Source: Methanoregula sp. PtaU1.Bin051 (GTDB lineage Archaea; Halobacteriota; Methanomicrobia; Methanomicrobiales; Methanospirillaceae). From it: a stretch of 64,000 nt of DNA. Positions 55,383 through 64,000 of this stretch are shown in pieces. The translations under genes were made by a program, and so were the position numbers. Numbering within the stretch: position 1 is the stretch's first letter; every line of letters begins with the position of its first letter. The stretch lies in the NCBI GenBank assembly GCA_002067895.1, contig MVRE01000006.1, positions 1-64,000 of the forward strand, read 5' to 3'. Below the pieces are notes generated by a model. That model made no database searches, had not been told where the DNA came from, and was given only the letters and a program-made list of their open reading frames with translations.

Positions 55383-56891
55383 TTACGGCAGCACAGCCCA
55401 TGACGTAATCCCCGGCGTAAACCCGAACGCCCACGGGATGAGGGTATATAACGCGATGATGATGAGGACGATCCCCATCAGGTTGAGCACGACCCCCGTC
55501 CTCATCATCTCATTCATGGTAACAAACCCCGTCCCGAAAGCGATGGCATTGGGTGGTGTCGAGACCGGCAGCATGAACCCGAGCGCGGCAACAAGCGATG
55601 AGAGAAGCATCAGCAGCACAGGGTTGACCCCGATTGCGACACCCAGCACCGCCATGAGCGGCACCATGATCGAGGCGTTTGCCGTGTTGGACATGAGTTC
55701 CCCCATCATGATGAGGACGATGCAGAGGATGACTGCAATCAGGAGGAACGGCAATCCCGCAAGCCCTCCGAACAGCTGCACGATGAGATTGGCGGCGCCG
55801 GTTTTAACGAGCGCGGCGGAGAGTGAGAGCCCCCCGCCGAAAATGATCAGGATGTCCCATGGGATTGATACGGCGGTCTGCCAGTCCATGGCAAAGATCC
55901 CCGCTTTACGGTCAACGGGGAGGATGAAGAGGAGGAGTGCACCCCCGACAGCGATGACCGAATCCGACACACCGGGAAGGAAAGTCCGGATGCCGGGAAT
56001 GACAAAGTCCCCGATGTTTTTCGGGTCGGCGAGGATCCAGCAGGCTGCTGTACAGCAGAAGACAAGGAGAGTCCACAGCTCCCCGCGTGACAGCTTCCCG
56101 AGAGCAGACCGCTCGCCGGAGATAATCGGGGTGGCCCCCGGAATATCCTGCGGCATCGAGCGGAACGCTACGCGGGTGAGCCAGATCCACGCGAGCAGGA
56201 GGAAGAGAGCAGCAAACGGGATGCCGAACAGGAGCCACTGGAAGAAATCGATCCGCGGAGCTCCAGGGAAGAGCGCATGAACCTGTGCAATGAAGATCCC
56301 GTTCGGCGGCGTCCCGATGATCGTCCCGATCCCGCCAATCGTGGCCGCGTAGGCGACCGCGAGCACGAGGCAGGACCGGAACTGGAGGAGGCCAGGTGAA
56401 TCTTTTCCGTCTGAGCTTTCCTTGGCAAGGGTGGCGATGATCGCAACCGCCATCGGTATCATCATCATCGTGCTGGCGGTATTCGAGATCCACATGGAGA
56501 GAAACGCGGTTGCGACCATGAAGCCGAGGACAAGGCGCCGCGGGCTCGTCCCGGTGTACCTTATGATCTCGAGCGCGATTCGCCGGTGAAGGCTCCACCG
56601 CTGCATACCGGCCGCGATGATGAAACCTCCGAGAAAGAGAAAAATGATCGGGTCGGCGTACGGCGTTGCCGCTTCTGAAAACGATACAACATTGAGAAGC
56701 GGGAGCAGGATGAGGGGGAGGAGTGCGGTTGCCGAAAGCGGAATCGCCTCGGTGATCCACCACACGACCACCAGTACCGTTACTGCAAGCGCCATCCGGA
56801 CCGGGGCCGGAATAACCGTTTCATTGGCGGGGGCGAGGGCTGTTACAATAAAGAGGATGATCCCCGCAATCAGGCCGGCCTCCCGGAGCAT
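55383..56891 (-). CDS. SLC13/DASS-family anion transporter
   Basis: A 502-residue membrane protein with about 12 hydrophobic segments. It has the two SNT motifs of the SLC13 (divalent anion:Na+ symporter) family, SNTASTMMM (about residue 136) and SNTANASIM (about 410). The matching GTPPNG (about 200) and TPPNAIAFG are also present. Likely substrates are dicarboxylates, sulfate or phosphate; the sequence alone does not tell. The gene converges on the cupin gene. Confidence 0.9.
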   Translation of the reverse strand: MLREAGLIAGIILFIVTALAPANETVIPAPVRMALAVTVLVVVWWITEAIPLSATALLPLILLPLLNVVSFSEAATPYADPIIFLFLGGFIIAAGMQRWSLHRRIALEIIRYTGTSPRRLVLGFMVATAFLSMWISNTASTMMMIPMAVAIIATLAKESSDGKDSPGLLQFRSCLVLAVAYAATIGGIGTIIGTPPNGIFIAQVHALFPGAPRIDFFQWLLFGIPFAALFLLLAWIWLTRVAFRSMPQDIPGATPIISGERSALGKLSRGELWTLLVFCCTAACWILADPKNIGDFVIPGIRTFLPGVSDSVIAVGGALLLFILPVDRKAGIFAMDWQTAVSIPWDILIIFGGGLSLSAALVKTGAANLIVQLFGGLAGLPFLLIAVILCIVLIMMGELMSNTANASIMVPLMAVLGVAIGVNPVLLMLLSSLVAALGFMLPVSTPPNAIAFGTGFVTMNEMMRTGVVLNLMGIVLIIIALYTLIPWAFGFTPGITSWAVLP

Positions 56892-57024
56892 GGTGAATTA
56901 TCCGCGTTGTGCTGTAAAAATATAACCGTAACCGGCCTTTTCGGCGGATGAGCCTCCCGGCGTCTCTGCCTAACCTCTTTATACCCGTCACGGCAGATAC
57001 TCTGGTAAGAGCAGGTGAGGGTTA

Positions 57025-57723
57025 TTGAGGTTCTCGGAAAACCCTGAAAGGAATACCGCCATCATCTGGTTTGTGATCGCCGCATGCTCTTTTATTCTCG
57101 CTATCATTCTTGCGGCGCTGACTTTTTCATCGAAGCTCAGCTTTGTACGTTTTTTCCCCCCGTTAATACTTGCCTGCCTCTCGTTTTTAGGGATTCTCTC
57201 CGGCTTAATACACCTGCTGAGTGCAAGGAAGGTTGACGCGCTGACCGGGGGAGACTTCCTCCTCCACTGGAGCTACCGGTACGGTGACATTACGCCCTAC
57301 CTTGACGATGAAATAAAGCGCCGCAATAAAAAGAAGATTCTCATCCTTCTCTCATGCGTTGTTGTTCTCGCTATCGGTGTGCTGTTAAGTTTCACGGCAA
57401 CCACCGTGGATTATGCAGCCATCGGCGAATATGCAGTTCTCCTGATCCTTGCGATCGTTATCCTGTATAAGGGTCTTCCCGCGATGGGGTACGGGACGAC
57501 CGGCGTCACTGAGTTCTACCTGGGAAAGAGTAGCGCGCTCTTTGGCGGCAGGTTCCACAACTGGGATGAGAAGGGCGGGGGTCTTGAGAACGTGCAGTTC
57601 CGCGAGGGAAAACCTTCTTTGCTCCTGGTCTCCTACAAGGCTTCGGCGCGGGGAAAGGTTGTCGATCTCCGCATCCCGGTCCCGTTCCGGCGGGAGCAGG
57701 AAGTTAAGGATCTCCTCACCTAG
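57025..57723 (+). CDS. membrane protein of unknown function (TTG start)
   Basis: A 232-residue protein with four hydrophobic segments: AIIWFVIAACSFILAIIL, PPLILACLSFLGILSGLI, ILILLSCVVVLAIGVLL and YAVLLILAIVILYKGLP. A soluble C-terminal tail has TEFYLGKSSALFGGRF and DLRIPVPFRREQEVKDLL. I recognise no family. TTG 57025 follows AGGTGAGGG. The gene is alone and the 890 bases after it carry nothing until the zinc-ribbon gene. Confidence 0.7.
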   Translation: MRFSENPERNTAIIWFVIAACSFILAIILAALTFSSKLSFVRFFPPLILACLSFLGILSGLIHLLSARKVDALTGGDFLLHWSYRYGDITPYLDDEIKRRNKKKILILLSCVVVLAIGVLLSFTATTVDYAAIGEYAVLLILAIVILYKGLPAMGYGTTGVTEFYLGKSSALFGGRFHNWDEKGGGLENVQFREGKPSLLLVSYKASARGKVVDLRIPVPFRREQEVKDLLT

Positions 57724-58614
57724 ATGTTCGGAATTCTTTGCAGCGATTTTTTGCGCAAATGATCTTTTCAATTATTTTTTCCTGATTTTTTCAGAAAAAA
57801 TAACCGGAAATTTTTTGCCCGGACTTTTTTTTTAAAAAATTTTCCGGGAAAAATTTCGTTGTAAAAAAAAATCCTGAATTTATTGTACAGGAAAGTCCGG
57901 CAGAATTTTTTTTATCGCGCCTCCAGGCCGGGCGGAGGAATTTTTTAATCATGGTCTGTTGCAACCCGCTCCCAGACCCTCTCTCTAAACTTAATCCCGC
58001 TATAATCGCTTAATTCACCGAAATAACCAATTAAATCGCACATTTCCGGACATCCTCATAATCGGGCTATAGCGGGCTTCTGTTGGCGTTTGTCCGAAAA
58101 ACTTACTCCTGTTCACTCAGATCCGGGCAGGGCTTAAAACGCTGCTAAATCTGCAGGTTTTTTCCTGATATAAACGCTTCTTTTTTAAAAATACGCGGAT
58201 AAACCAGTATTTACTTACTGGAATCAACACCGGTTCCACTGGAAAAGATGATACATAACTGTGGAATATATTAATAAAATTTCAAACGATTTTAAGGCTC
58301 ATTTTGTTAAACGGGGCAAAATTCAGATCATGGGTCTCTTACGGTCTCGCGGGGAGGGATCAGGGCCTCATTTCACCGAGTGAGCAGCTACCCATTCGCG
58401 GACGCGAACTCGTGCGCCTTCCCTTCCGCCGGGTATCCGGCCTGTCACGGGTCAACTGACCTGTCACAGGTATCTGACCTGTCACGGGTATTTTCAGGAT
58501 CCTGGTTTTGCACTACGTAGGGGGGGTATTCCTACGGGACAACCTTCATATTCCCGCCGCCGGTATGGATGAGTACTGAGGGGGTGGTGCACCGTGTGTT
58601 CCGGTGGCGGCCCG
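57724..58614. other. long intergenic region with inverted and tandem repeats
   Basis: No coding frame is convincing. From 57770 to 57850 the DNA is a mix of long A and T runs and CCGG words, much like 955-1100. A 9-bp inverted repeat CCCGCTATA/TATAGCGGG lies at 57996-58004 and 58068-58076. A tandem repeat lies at 58441-58496. Confidence 0.4.
58441..58496 (+). repeat. three tandem copies of a CCTGTCAC-type unit
   Basis: Units start at 58441, 58460 and 58478 and each begins CCTGTCAC(G/A)GGT. The middle unit, with the base before it, reads ACCTGTCACAGGT, a small palindrome. The spacing of 18-19 bases could suit a DNA-binding protein. No regulator is known. Confidence 0.5.
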
Positions 58615-58749
58615 ATGAACCTTGAAATCGACGAACTGAAATGGTACAGATACCGGTGCGGGGACTGCGGGAAAATTTACAAGAGCACGGGCGCGAGGCA
58701 ATCGATCTGCCCGGATTGTGGATCGGAGAATGTTGTAAGATGCAAATAA
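58615..58749 (+). CDS. 44-residue zinc-ribbon protein
   Basis: A short gene starting MNLEIDELKWYRYRCGDCGK. Two CxxC pairs (residues 15-18 and 32-35; CGDC and CPDC) form a zinc ribbon of the rubredoxin/RPA12-like type. GGTGG lies 7 bases before the ATG. GTG 58594 would add seven residues. The function is unknown; similar small ribbons occur next to translation or transcription genes. It ends 77 bases before the rhomboid-like gene. Confidence 0.65.
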   Translation: MNLEIDELKWYRYRCGDCGKIYKSTGARQSICPDCGSENVVRCK

Positions 58750-58826
58750 CAAAAATTTGCAGGCTAAAAATATTCTGCAATTTTTTCTGCAAAACAATTT
58801 TGTTTTCAGCATGTTGATCTCCTGTT

Positions 58827-59744
58827 ATGGGGGTGCGGGAAAAATTCAGTGAATTCCGTACAGCGTATCCTGCCCTGATTTCTGAACTGAACCTCGATAC
58901 CATCAACTGGAATGTTTTTACCTGTCTTTTTCTCATCGTGATTCCGTTCTTGCTCTATATCGTCCAGTGGTCAATTGTCACCGGAATGATCCCGTATCCG
59001 GTTGCGATCAATTATTTTGTCCTTACGTTTGGCAATCCCAATCCGGCCACCATGTTCCTGTCCAATTACGTCCATTCCGTCTTTGATTCGGGTCATATTT
59101 ACCAGAATGCCCTTTCATCGATTGTCATCTTTTTCATGATGTACATGTTCTTTCTCGTTGTCATTCCGTACATCAGATTCAGGATTCCCGGGTTCCGGTA
59201 CCGGTTCAATCCGGAGGCATTCATCCTGACGCTCACCGTAACTTTCACTTTCATCCCGTTCTCCGTATCGGGCATCTCGATCTATTTCGGGAAGATCATG
59301 GGAAAATCGGCAGCCTGGGGATTCTCAGGGCTCCTGTATGCATTTCTCGGTTTTCTGATCTATCACATCGTTTTCCTGTTCATTACGATTTTGTTGCAGA
59401 GTTCAAGCGGCATTATACCACCTCAGAAAGAATCGGCAATGATCACATCGTCCCAAGACCCGGAAGAGGATAGGAATGCAAACGGTTATGCGGTTCAGTC
59501 CGCGTTTCTGGTATTCGCCGGTGTATTCATCCCATTCCTTGTTATCGCACTCATCCTCTCGGAACTGATTCAGCCGGGCACGGGAGTCTTTGCGCATCTC
59601 GGCGGATTCATGCTCGGATTTTTAATCAGCCCGCTCATCGAGATGATGACGCTTTCCCCGAAGAAGAAACAAAAGATTGCGTTTGGATTCTTCCTCGCGT
59701 TGGTTGTTGTTGTGCCGGCGGTTTTCTGGTTGGCGTTTGTGTGA
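58827..59744 (+). CDS. rhomboid-like intramembrane serine protease
   Basis: A 305-residue membrane protein with about seven hydrophobic segments. WGFSGLLYAFLG has the GxSG nucleophile motif of rhomboids (about residue 172). FAHLGGFMLGFLISP has the catalytic His with the glycine pattern (about 258). NYVHSVFDSGHIYQNALSSI matches the HxxxN region in the early loop. The family cuts membrane proteins within the lipid bilayer. Its substrate is unknown. Confidence 0.75.
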   Translation: MGVREKFSEFRTAYPALISELNLDTINWNVFTCLFLIVIPFLLYIVQWSIVTGMIPYPVAINYFVLTFGNPNPATMFLSNYVHSVFDSGHIYQNALSSIVIFFMMYMFFLVVIPYIRFRIPGFRYRFNPEAFILTLTVTFTFIPFSVSGISIYFGKIMGKSAAWGFSGLLYAFLGFLIYHIVFLFITILLQSSSGIIPPQKESAMITSSQDPEEDRNANGYAVQSAFLVFAGVFIPFLVIALILSELIQPGTGVFAHLGGFMLGFLISPLIEMMTLSPKKKQKIAFGFFLALVVVVPAVFWLAFV

Positions 59745-59898
59745 TTGAATAAAATAGTCCTTAAAAGACAGGTAATCTATGCCGGAAAGTTTCTGAACGA
59801 AGGGGCAGGATGAGGTCTTCTCAATCTGTCCTGTACTCACTTTCCCTCCCCAATCCCCTCCTTTATAACCTCCAAGCCGGAATTTCTTAGCGCGAAAG

Positions 59899-61839
59899 AT
59901 GTCCTCCTTTGAGCTCACCTCCACGTTTGCGCCGGCCGGCTCCCAGCCCGAAGCGATCGCCACGCTGAAAAAAGGGCTCGATGACAACGACCAGTACCAG
60001 ACGCTGCTCGGCGTCACGGGATCCGGCAAGACGTTTACGATGGCCAACGTGATCGCGTACGCGGACAAGCCCACGCTCGTGCTTGCGCACAACAAGACGC
60101 TTGCCGCCCAGCTGTACCAGGAGTTCTGCGACTTTTTCCCGAAGAACCGGGTCGAGTACTTCGTCTCGTACTACGACTACTACCAGCCCGAGTCCTATAT
60201 CCCTGCTAAGGACCAGTACATCGAGAAGGACTCCGCCATCAACCCCAAGATCGAGCAGCTCCGCCTCTCCGCGACGGCCTCGCTCATGCACCGGCGCGAC
60301 GTGATCGTGGTTGCCTCGGTCTCGTGCATCTACGGATTAGGGAACCCCGAGAACTTCCGGAACATGGGCTTCGAGCTCTCGGTCGGCCAGAAGATCGCAC
60401 GGAACGATATCTTAAGCCGGCTCATCGAGCTCCAGTTCGAACGGAACGATACCGAGCTGATGCCTGGACGGTTCCGGGTCAAGGGCGACATCATCGACTT
60501 CATCCCGGGATACTTCAACGACATCATCCGGGTCGAGATGTTCGGCAACGAGATCGAGCGGATCCGGGAGATCGACAAGCACACCGGCGCAAAGAAGGAG
60601 GAGATGAAGTACTTCCACGTGTACCCGGCCCGGCACTTCGTCACGCCGGAGAGCACGCGGAAGACCGCCATCGAATCGATCCGGAAAGAACTTGACGAAG
60701 TCCTCCCCACGCTCGGGCTCATCGAAGCCCACCGGCTCGAACAAAGAACGAACTTCGACATCGAGATGATCGAGGAGACCGGATCCTGCAAGGGGATCGA
60801 GAACTACTCGCGGCACTTCGACGGGAGGCGCGCCGGCGAGAAGCCCTACTGCCTGCTGGACTACTTCCCGGACGACTTTCTCATGATCATTGACGAGAGC
60901 CACCAGATGATCCCGCAGCTCCACGGGATGTATAACGGCGACCGCTCGCGCAAGAAAGCGCTCGTTGACTACGGATTCCGGCTCCCGAGCGCGTACGACA
61001 ACCGCCCGCTGAAGTTTTTCGAGTTCGAACATTACATGGGGCAGGTGGTCTTCGTCTCGGCAACGCCCGGCGACTACGAGATCAAACGGTCAGCTCAGGT
61101 GGTAGAACAGATCATCCGCCCGACAGGCCTCGTCGACCCGGAGGTCGTCGTCCGTAAGATCGAGGGTCAGACCGATGATGTTATCGCCGAGGTCAAAGCG
61201 GCAATCGCCCGGGGCGACCGGGCGCTAATAACAACGCTCACCAAGAGGCTTGCCGAAGAGCTCTCCGAATTTTTATCGGAACGTGGCGTCAAGACCCGGT
61301 ACCTCCATTCGGACATCGACACACTGGACCGCACCGAGATCATCCGCGAGCTCAGGCTGGGCAAGTTCGACGTGCTGGTCGGGATCAACCTGCTCCGCGA
61401 GGGCCTCGATATCCCCGAGGTCGGGTTTATCGGGATCCTTGACGCCGACAAGGAGGGATTCCTGCGTGACGCACGAAGCCTCATCCAGATCATCGGCAGG
61501 GCGGCGAGGAACGTGAATGCCAAGGTCGTGCTGTATGGCGATAATATGACAGACTCCATGAAGCGGGCGATTAACGAGACGAAGCGCCGGCACGACCTGC
61601 AGGTCGCGTTCAACACTAAGCATGGGATTATACCGAAAACGATCATCAAGCCGGTCAAGGAGAAGGAAGTAGACATAAAGGACACAAAGCACGTCCCGAG
61701 GAACGAGATCCCCAACGTTGTCATCGAGCTCGAGAAGCAGATGCGGGACGCGGCAGAGAGGCTCGACTTCGAAAAAGCTATCGCGCTCCGCGACCAGGTG
61801 AAAAAACTTAACGAGCGTCTCGCTGCAGCGGGAAGGTGA
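59899..61839 (+). CDS. uvrB: UvrB, excinuclease ABC subunit B
   Basis: A 646-residue DNA damage-recognition helicase of nucleotide excision repair. It has Walker A GVTGSGKT (residues 38-45), the beta-hairpin YYDYYQPESYIPAKDQYIEK, IIDESHQMIPQ and VSATPG, IGRAARN (motif VI), and a C-terminal UVR motif (LEKQMRDAAERLDFEKAIAL) that contacts UvrC. Length and motifs are complete. It stands alone here, with uvrA and uvrC outside the window. The structured element follows on the same strand. Confidence 0.97.
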   Translation: MSSFELTSTFAPAGSQPEAIATLKKGLDDNDQYQTLLGVTGSGKTFTMANVIAYADKPTLVLAHNKTLAAQLYQEFCDFFPKNRVEYFVSYYDYYQPESYIPAKDQYIEKDSAINPKIEQLRLSATASLMHRRDVIVVASVSCIYGLGNPENFRNMGFELSVGQKIARNDILSRLIELQFERNDTELMPGRFRVKGDIIDFIPGYFNDIIRVEMFGNEIERIREIDKHTGAKKEEMKYFHVYPARHFVTPESTRKTAIESIRKELDEVLPTLGLIEAHRLEQRTNFDIEMIEETGSCKGIENYSRHFDGRRAGEKPYCLLDYFPDDFLMIIDESHQMIPQLHGMYNGDRSRKKALVDYGFRLPSAYDNRPLKFFEFEHYMGQVVFVSATPGDYEIKRSAQVVEQIIRPTGLVDPEVVVRKIEGQTDDVIAEVKAAIARGDRALITTLTKRLAEELSEFLSERGVKTRYLHSDIDTLDRTEIIRELRLGKFDVLVGINLLREGLDIPEVGFIGILDADKEGFLRDARSLIQIIGRAARNVNAKVVLYGDNMTDSMKRAINETKRRHDLQVAFNTKHGIIPKTIIKPVKEKEVDIKDTKHVPRNEIPNVVIELEKQMRDAAERLDFEKAIALRDQVKKLNERLAAAGR

Positions 61840-61905
61840 AAAAAATACGCGATTGCTCAATAAGTGCAATTAAAGTGGAGATTTTCGGTAGGGGATTTTA
61901 ACAAC

Positions 61906-62053
61906 CTGCCCGCCACGCGGCCCGACGAGGATCGATCGTCGCATCAGCAACGAATGATTCGAGAAGCCATCAGGCTTTGAAGGATGAGTGGTCATCAGAC
62001 CAAGAATCCGAGAAGGTCATCAGACCTTCGAAGGCGCCGCGCTGGGCGGGGAT
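61906..62053 (+). ncRNA. candidate structured RNA element, copy B
   Basis: The element begins CTGCCCGCC and closes with GGGCGGGG at 62044-62051. Inside are a hairpin CGACGA-loop-TCGTCG (61923-61941) and three hairpins with the same ATCA loop. They are AAGCC/GGCTT (61964-61977), TGGTC/GACCA (61989-62002) and GAAGGTC/GACCTTC (62012-62029). The first and last lie in two tandem units that share CGAGAAG and TTYGAAGG. Copy A at 26658-26754 has the same plan. No coding frame is supported. No plus-strand gene follows, so a leader role is unlikely for this copy. Confidence 0.6.
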
Positions 62054-62105
62054 TCTCGTAACGGAAATCCAAACGGATTCAAATTATGCAATCACAAAAA
62101 AAATT

Positions 62106-63035
62106 TCAGGTTAACCGGATCAGGTTCTCCCGGCCTTTCTTTACTTTTACGATGATACCCCGGGAGTGAAGGTCGTTGAGCGCTGAGCTCACTGTCGATT
62201 TTGGGAGCATAAGGTTTTTAACGATATCCGACTGGAACATCTCGCCGCCTTGTGACTGGAGCAGCCCGATGATCCGTTCCTCGAGGCTTCTTATCTCGGC
62301 TTCTGACAGCATGGGAACCTGCGGCTCTTCACGTGTAAAATTGTTTTTTTTCCTGCGATAGAAGAAGAACCCGATAAAGGCGGCGAGGATTATCACCACG
62401 AGTCCGGCCGCGACCGGAATGAGCGGAAACGCCGCCTGTTCCAGCTGCACCCTCGGCTCTCCTGCTCCGAACGAGAGCTGGCCGTACCAGACCAGCCCGT
62501 CGCGCTTGGCATCTGGAGCTGGTTCTGCTGCCTGAACAGTATAGCCGTCAGGATACTGGACGATCAGCGTGTTGCCCTTTGCAAGGTACAACCCGCCTGC
62601 AAAAGCGTCACCGATGGTGAGCCGGGGGCCGGGCTCTGCAAAGCCGTCCCATCGCAGCGTGTAGATAACGACACCGTACCTTCCTGTGGGCGATGTCTGG
62701 ACGGCAGAGGTTCCCGTAACATCAGAAACCGCCATGTGGCGGCCGGTTGCGGCTGCTGCCTGTGCGGCGGACTTTTCCATTAGTTCACGGAACTGCGGGA
62801 GGTATACGGCCTGCAGGTCGCGGGTATAGGAATCGAAATCCGATAGATCGTCTTCGGTCGGGAGGAGGGTACGGTACTCCACACGCCAGAGGGCCGATCC
62901 GTCAGATAAGACGGAGATCGTGTAGGTTATGGAATAGTCCGTCACCTGCGCGGTCTCCTGTCCGCTCACCGGGAGGCAGAATGCAAGCAGGATGATTACT
63001 GATCCGGCTGCGATGATCCAGTTGTTCGTTGACAC
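62106..63035 (-). CDS. membrane-anchored protein with a C-terminal winged helix
   Basis: A 309-residue protein. It has an N-terminal signal segment (IIAAGSVIILLAFCLPVSG), a beta-rich outside domain (SITYTISVLSDGSALWRVEY), and one membrane segment (IPVAAGLVVIILAAFIGFFF). The cytoplasmic winged helix is LEERIIGLLQSQGGEMFQSD then PKSTVSSALNDLHSRGIIVK, of the DUF7343/DUF7345 type common in archaea. The topology suggests a one-component sensor that binds DNA from the membrane. Its target is unknown. Confidence 0.8.
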   Translation of the reverse strand: MSTNNWIIAAGSVIILLAFCLPVSGQETAQVTDYSITYTISVLSDGSALWRVEYRTLLPTEDDLSDFDSYTRDLQAVYLPQFRELMEKSAAQAAAATGRHMAVSDVTGTSAVQTSPTGRYGVVIYTLRWDGFAEPGPRLTIGDAFAGGLYLAKGNTLIVQYPDGYTVQAAEPAPDAKRDGLVWYGQLSFGAGEPRVQLEQAAFPLIPVAAGLVVIILAAFIGFFFYRRKKNNFTREEPQVPMLSEAEIRSLEERIIGLLQSQGGEMFQSDIVKNLMLPKSTVSSALNDLHSRGIIVKVKKGRENLIRLT

Positions 63036-63129
63036 GGATCCAATCCCTCCGGATTACCGGGTTATTCTGAGATGCAAAAAATGTTTTTGAATTCCGTTCC
63101 TGTCAGAATAATGCGGGAACCTTCCCCGC

Positions 63130-64000
63130 TCACCTGTTCCTGCCATTGCCCTGCCCGTTGTTGCCGTTACCGGAATTACCCGTGTTGTGCGGTCCTGAGT
63201 CTCCTCCGTTGCCACGGGTCGCTGTTGGTGACGGCGCGGGACGTTCCGTACCTGCGGTCTGACCCTGCTTTATGCTCTGTCGTTCTGTTACGTTCTTCCC
63301 TTGGTCGGGCGTATCCGTTTTCTCTGTCCGTTCAGCCTGCTGGATCTGCTGCGTCTGCCGCACTTTCACGGTCTGCGTCTCGCCAGCGTTTTCTGTGCGC
63401 TCCTGTTCCGCAACCTCGAGCCTGACGGCCTTTAGTATCGTCCTGTTATTCTTCTCCGCGATCCGCTCGAACCTCACCTGTGTCCTCTCTTCGAATTTAT
63501 TCTCGAGCGCGAGGCTGTTGTCGTACGCACGCGCGAGGCCGGCGTTATCCGGGCGGGAAAGCATAAGCCTTTCAAGGGTAGCCTGGTGTTTCATGATCAT
63601 CTCCTGTGCATGCAGGAGGCCGGTCGCGTTGGAAGACGGCATAGCTGAAAGGTGCAGCTGCGTTGCATTAATTTTCTGTCTGTAAAGATCCAGTGCCCGG
63701 TCGGCAGAATCTGTGTTGTTAAACAGAAGTTCTCTCTTTACTTCGGAAAGCCTGAGACGTGCGTTGTTCATCTCCTTGTTGAGCCGCTCTGTCTCGTTGA
63801 ACGTGAAAGACTCGTCGAGGTCTTCGAATGCGATCTTCAGACCATACAGTGGATTTCCAGGCCCGACAGGGCCGTCATATGGGGCTATTTCGTCCGCTAT
63901 CAGGGTTCCGTCCGTAACAGCTGAGGTATCTTCCTCTGCCGCAGCCACTCCTGCCATGCAGAGCAGGGCGAGCGCGAAGGCAAGCGCAGTCAATAAAAAT
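63130..64000 (-). CDS. DUF5667-type secreted protein (5' partial)
   Basis: At least 287 residues. A hydrophobic start TALAFALALLCMAGVAAAEE is a signal peptide. Then GPGNPLYGLKIAFEDLDESF introduces a helical domain with heptad-like repeats resembling DUF5667. A low-complexity tail is rich in Gln, Thr, Gly and Asn (GGDSGPHNTGNSGNGNNGQG). TTG 63991-63993 could start it, but the frame stays open to the window edge (FLL before it), so the true start is probably outside. Confidence 0.7.
   Translation of the reverse strand, partial: FLLTALAFALALLCMAGVAAAEEDTSAVTDGTLIADEIAPYDGPVGPGNPLYGLKIAFEDLDESFTFNETERLNKEMNNARLRLSEVKRELLFNNTDSADRALDLYRQKINATQLHLSAMPSSNATGLLHAQEMIMKHQATLERLMLSRPDNAGLARAYDNSLALENKFEERTQVRFERIAEKNNRTILKAVRLEVAEQERTENAGETQTVKVRQTQQIQQAERTEKTDTPDQGKNVTERQSIKQGQTAGTERPAPSPTATRGNGGDSGPHNTGNSGNGNNGQGNGRNR

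Noticed and set aside
61940-62030. C/D-box guide RNA in element B
   Set aside because: ATGATT and GATGAG words occur, but no proper pair of C and D boxes with guide spacing is seen.

Overview
The window looks like a chromosomal segment of a methanogenic archaeon, most probably of the order Methanomicrobiales (Methanoregula-like). This is inferred from a form III (archaeal) RuBisCO, flavodoxin/ferredoxin (EFR1-type) proteins, very large receiver-PAS histidine kinases, DUF3821- and DUF5667-type surface proteins, AT-rich TATA-type promoters and moderate-to-high GC coding DNA. The species cannot be fixed from the sequence alone. No rRNA or tRNA gene was seen.

Region 1 (1-8000) is an accessory island next to a CRISPR-Cas locus. 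It holds a MntA/HepT pair, a detached cas6, a HicB/HicA pair, an unclassified toxin-antitoxin-like pair, and a second MntA/HepT pair whose hepT is frameshifted. A low-GC three-gene cassette follows: nucleotidyltransferase, unknown protein and HhH-GPD glycosylase-like protein. Four fragments of a cas3 gene other than the intact one lie between these modules.

Region 2 (8044-24088) is a type I-B (Cst/Tneap-like) CRISPR-Cas system. On the minus strand cas8b-cas7-cas5-cas3 are almost gapless. On the plus strand cas4-cas1-cas2 sit behind a truncated AAA ATPase gene. The array of 100 repeats (30 bp) follows a 113-bp leader. It contains one spacer present twice, one 8-bp stub spacer and one hairpin-forming spacer, and it ends in decayed repeats whose 3' end is AAAC rather than AAAT.

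Region 3 (24163-30020) carries an AAA/DUF4143 ATPase, two YkgJ-like cysteine-cluster proteins, a dCMP deaminase, a GyrI-like protein, a DUF6125/ATC-hydrolase-like protein, a TerB-like protein and a DUF3821 surface protein. A structured element upstream of the deaminase has a second copy after uvrB, and the two copies show compensatory stem changes.

Region 4 (30076-45043) is three tandem receiver-PASn-histidine kinases with 3, 7 and 16 PAS domains; the largest also has PocR and GAF domains. The first appears to start at a CTG codon. Region 5 (45186-55329) has form III RuBisCO, a frameshifted LVIVD-repeat surface protein, and a redox operon. That operon runs ArsR-flavodoxin fusion, EFR1, a vestigial EFR1, a NapH-like polyferredoxin, EFR1, a membrane protein and a radical SAM enzyme. 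A KTSC protein, a small sulfite/nitrite reductase-like protein and a cupin follow.

Region 6 (55383-64000) holds an SLC13 transporter, a membrane protein, a small zinc-ribbon protein, a rhomboid-like protease, uvrB, the second RNA element, a membrane-anchored winged-helix protein and a DUF5667-type protein that runs off the window edge.
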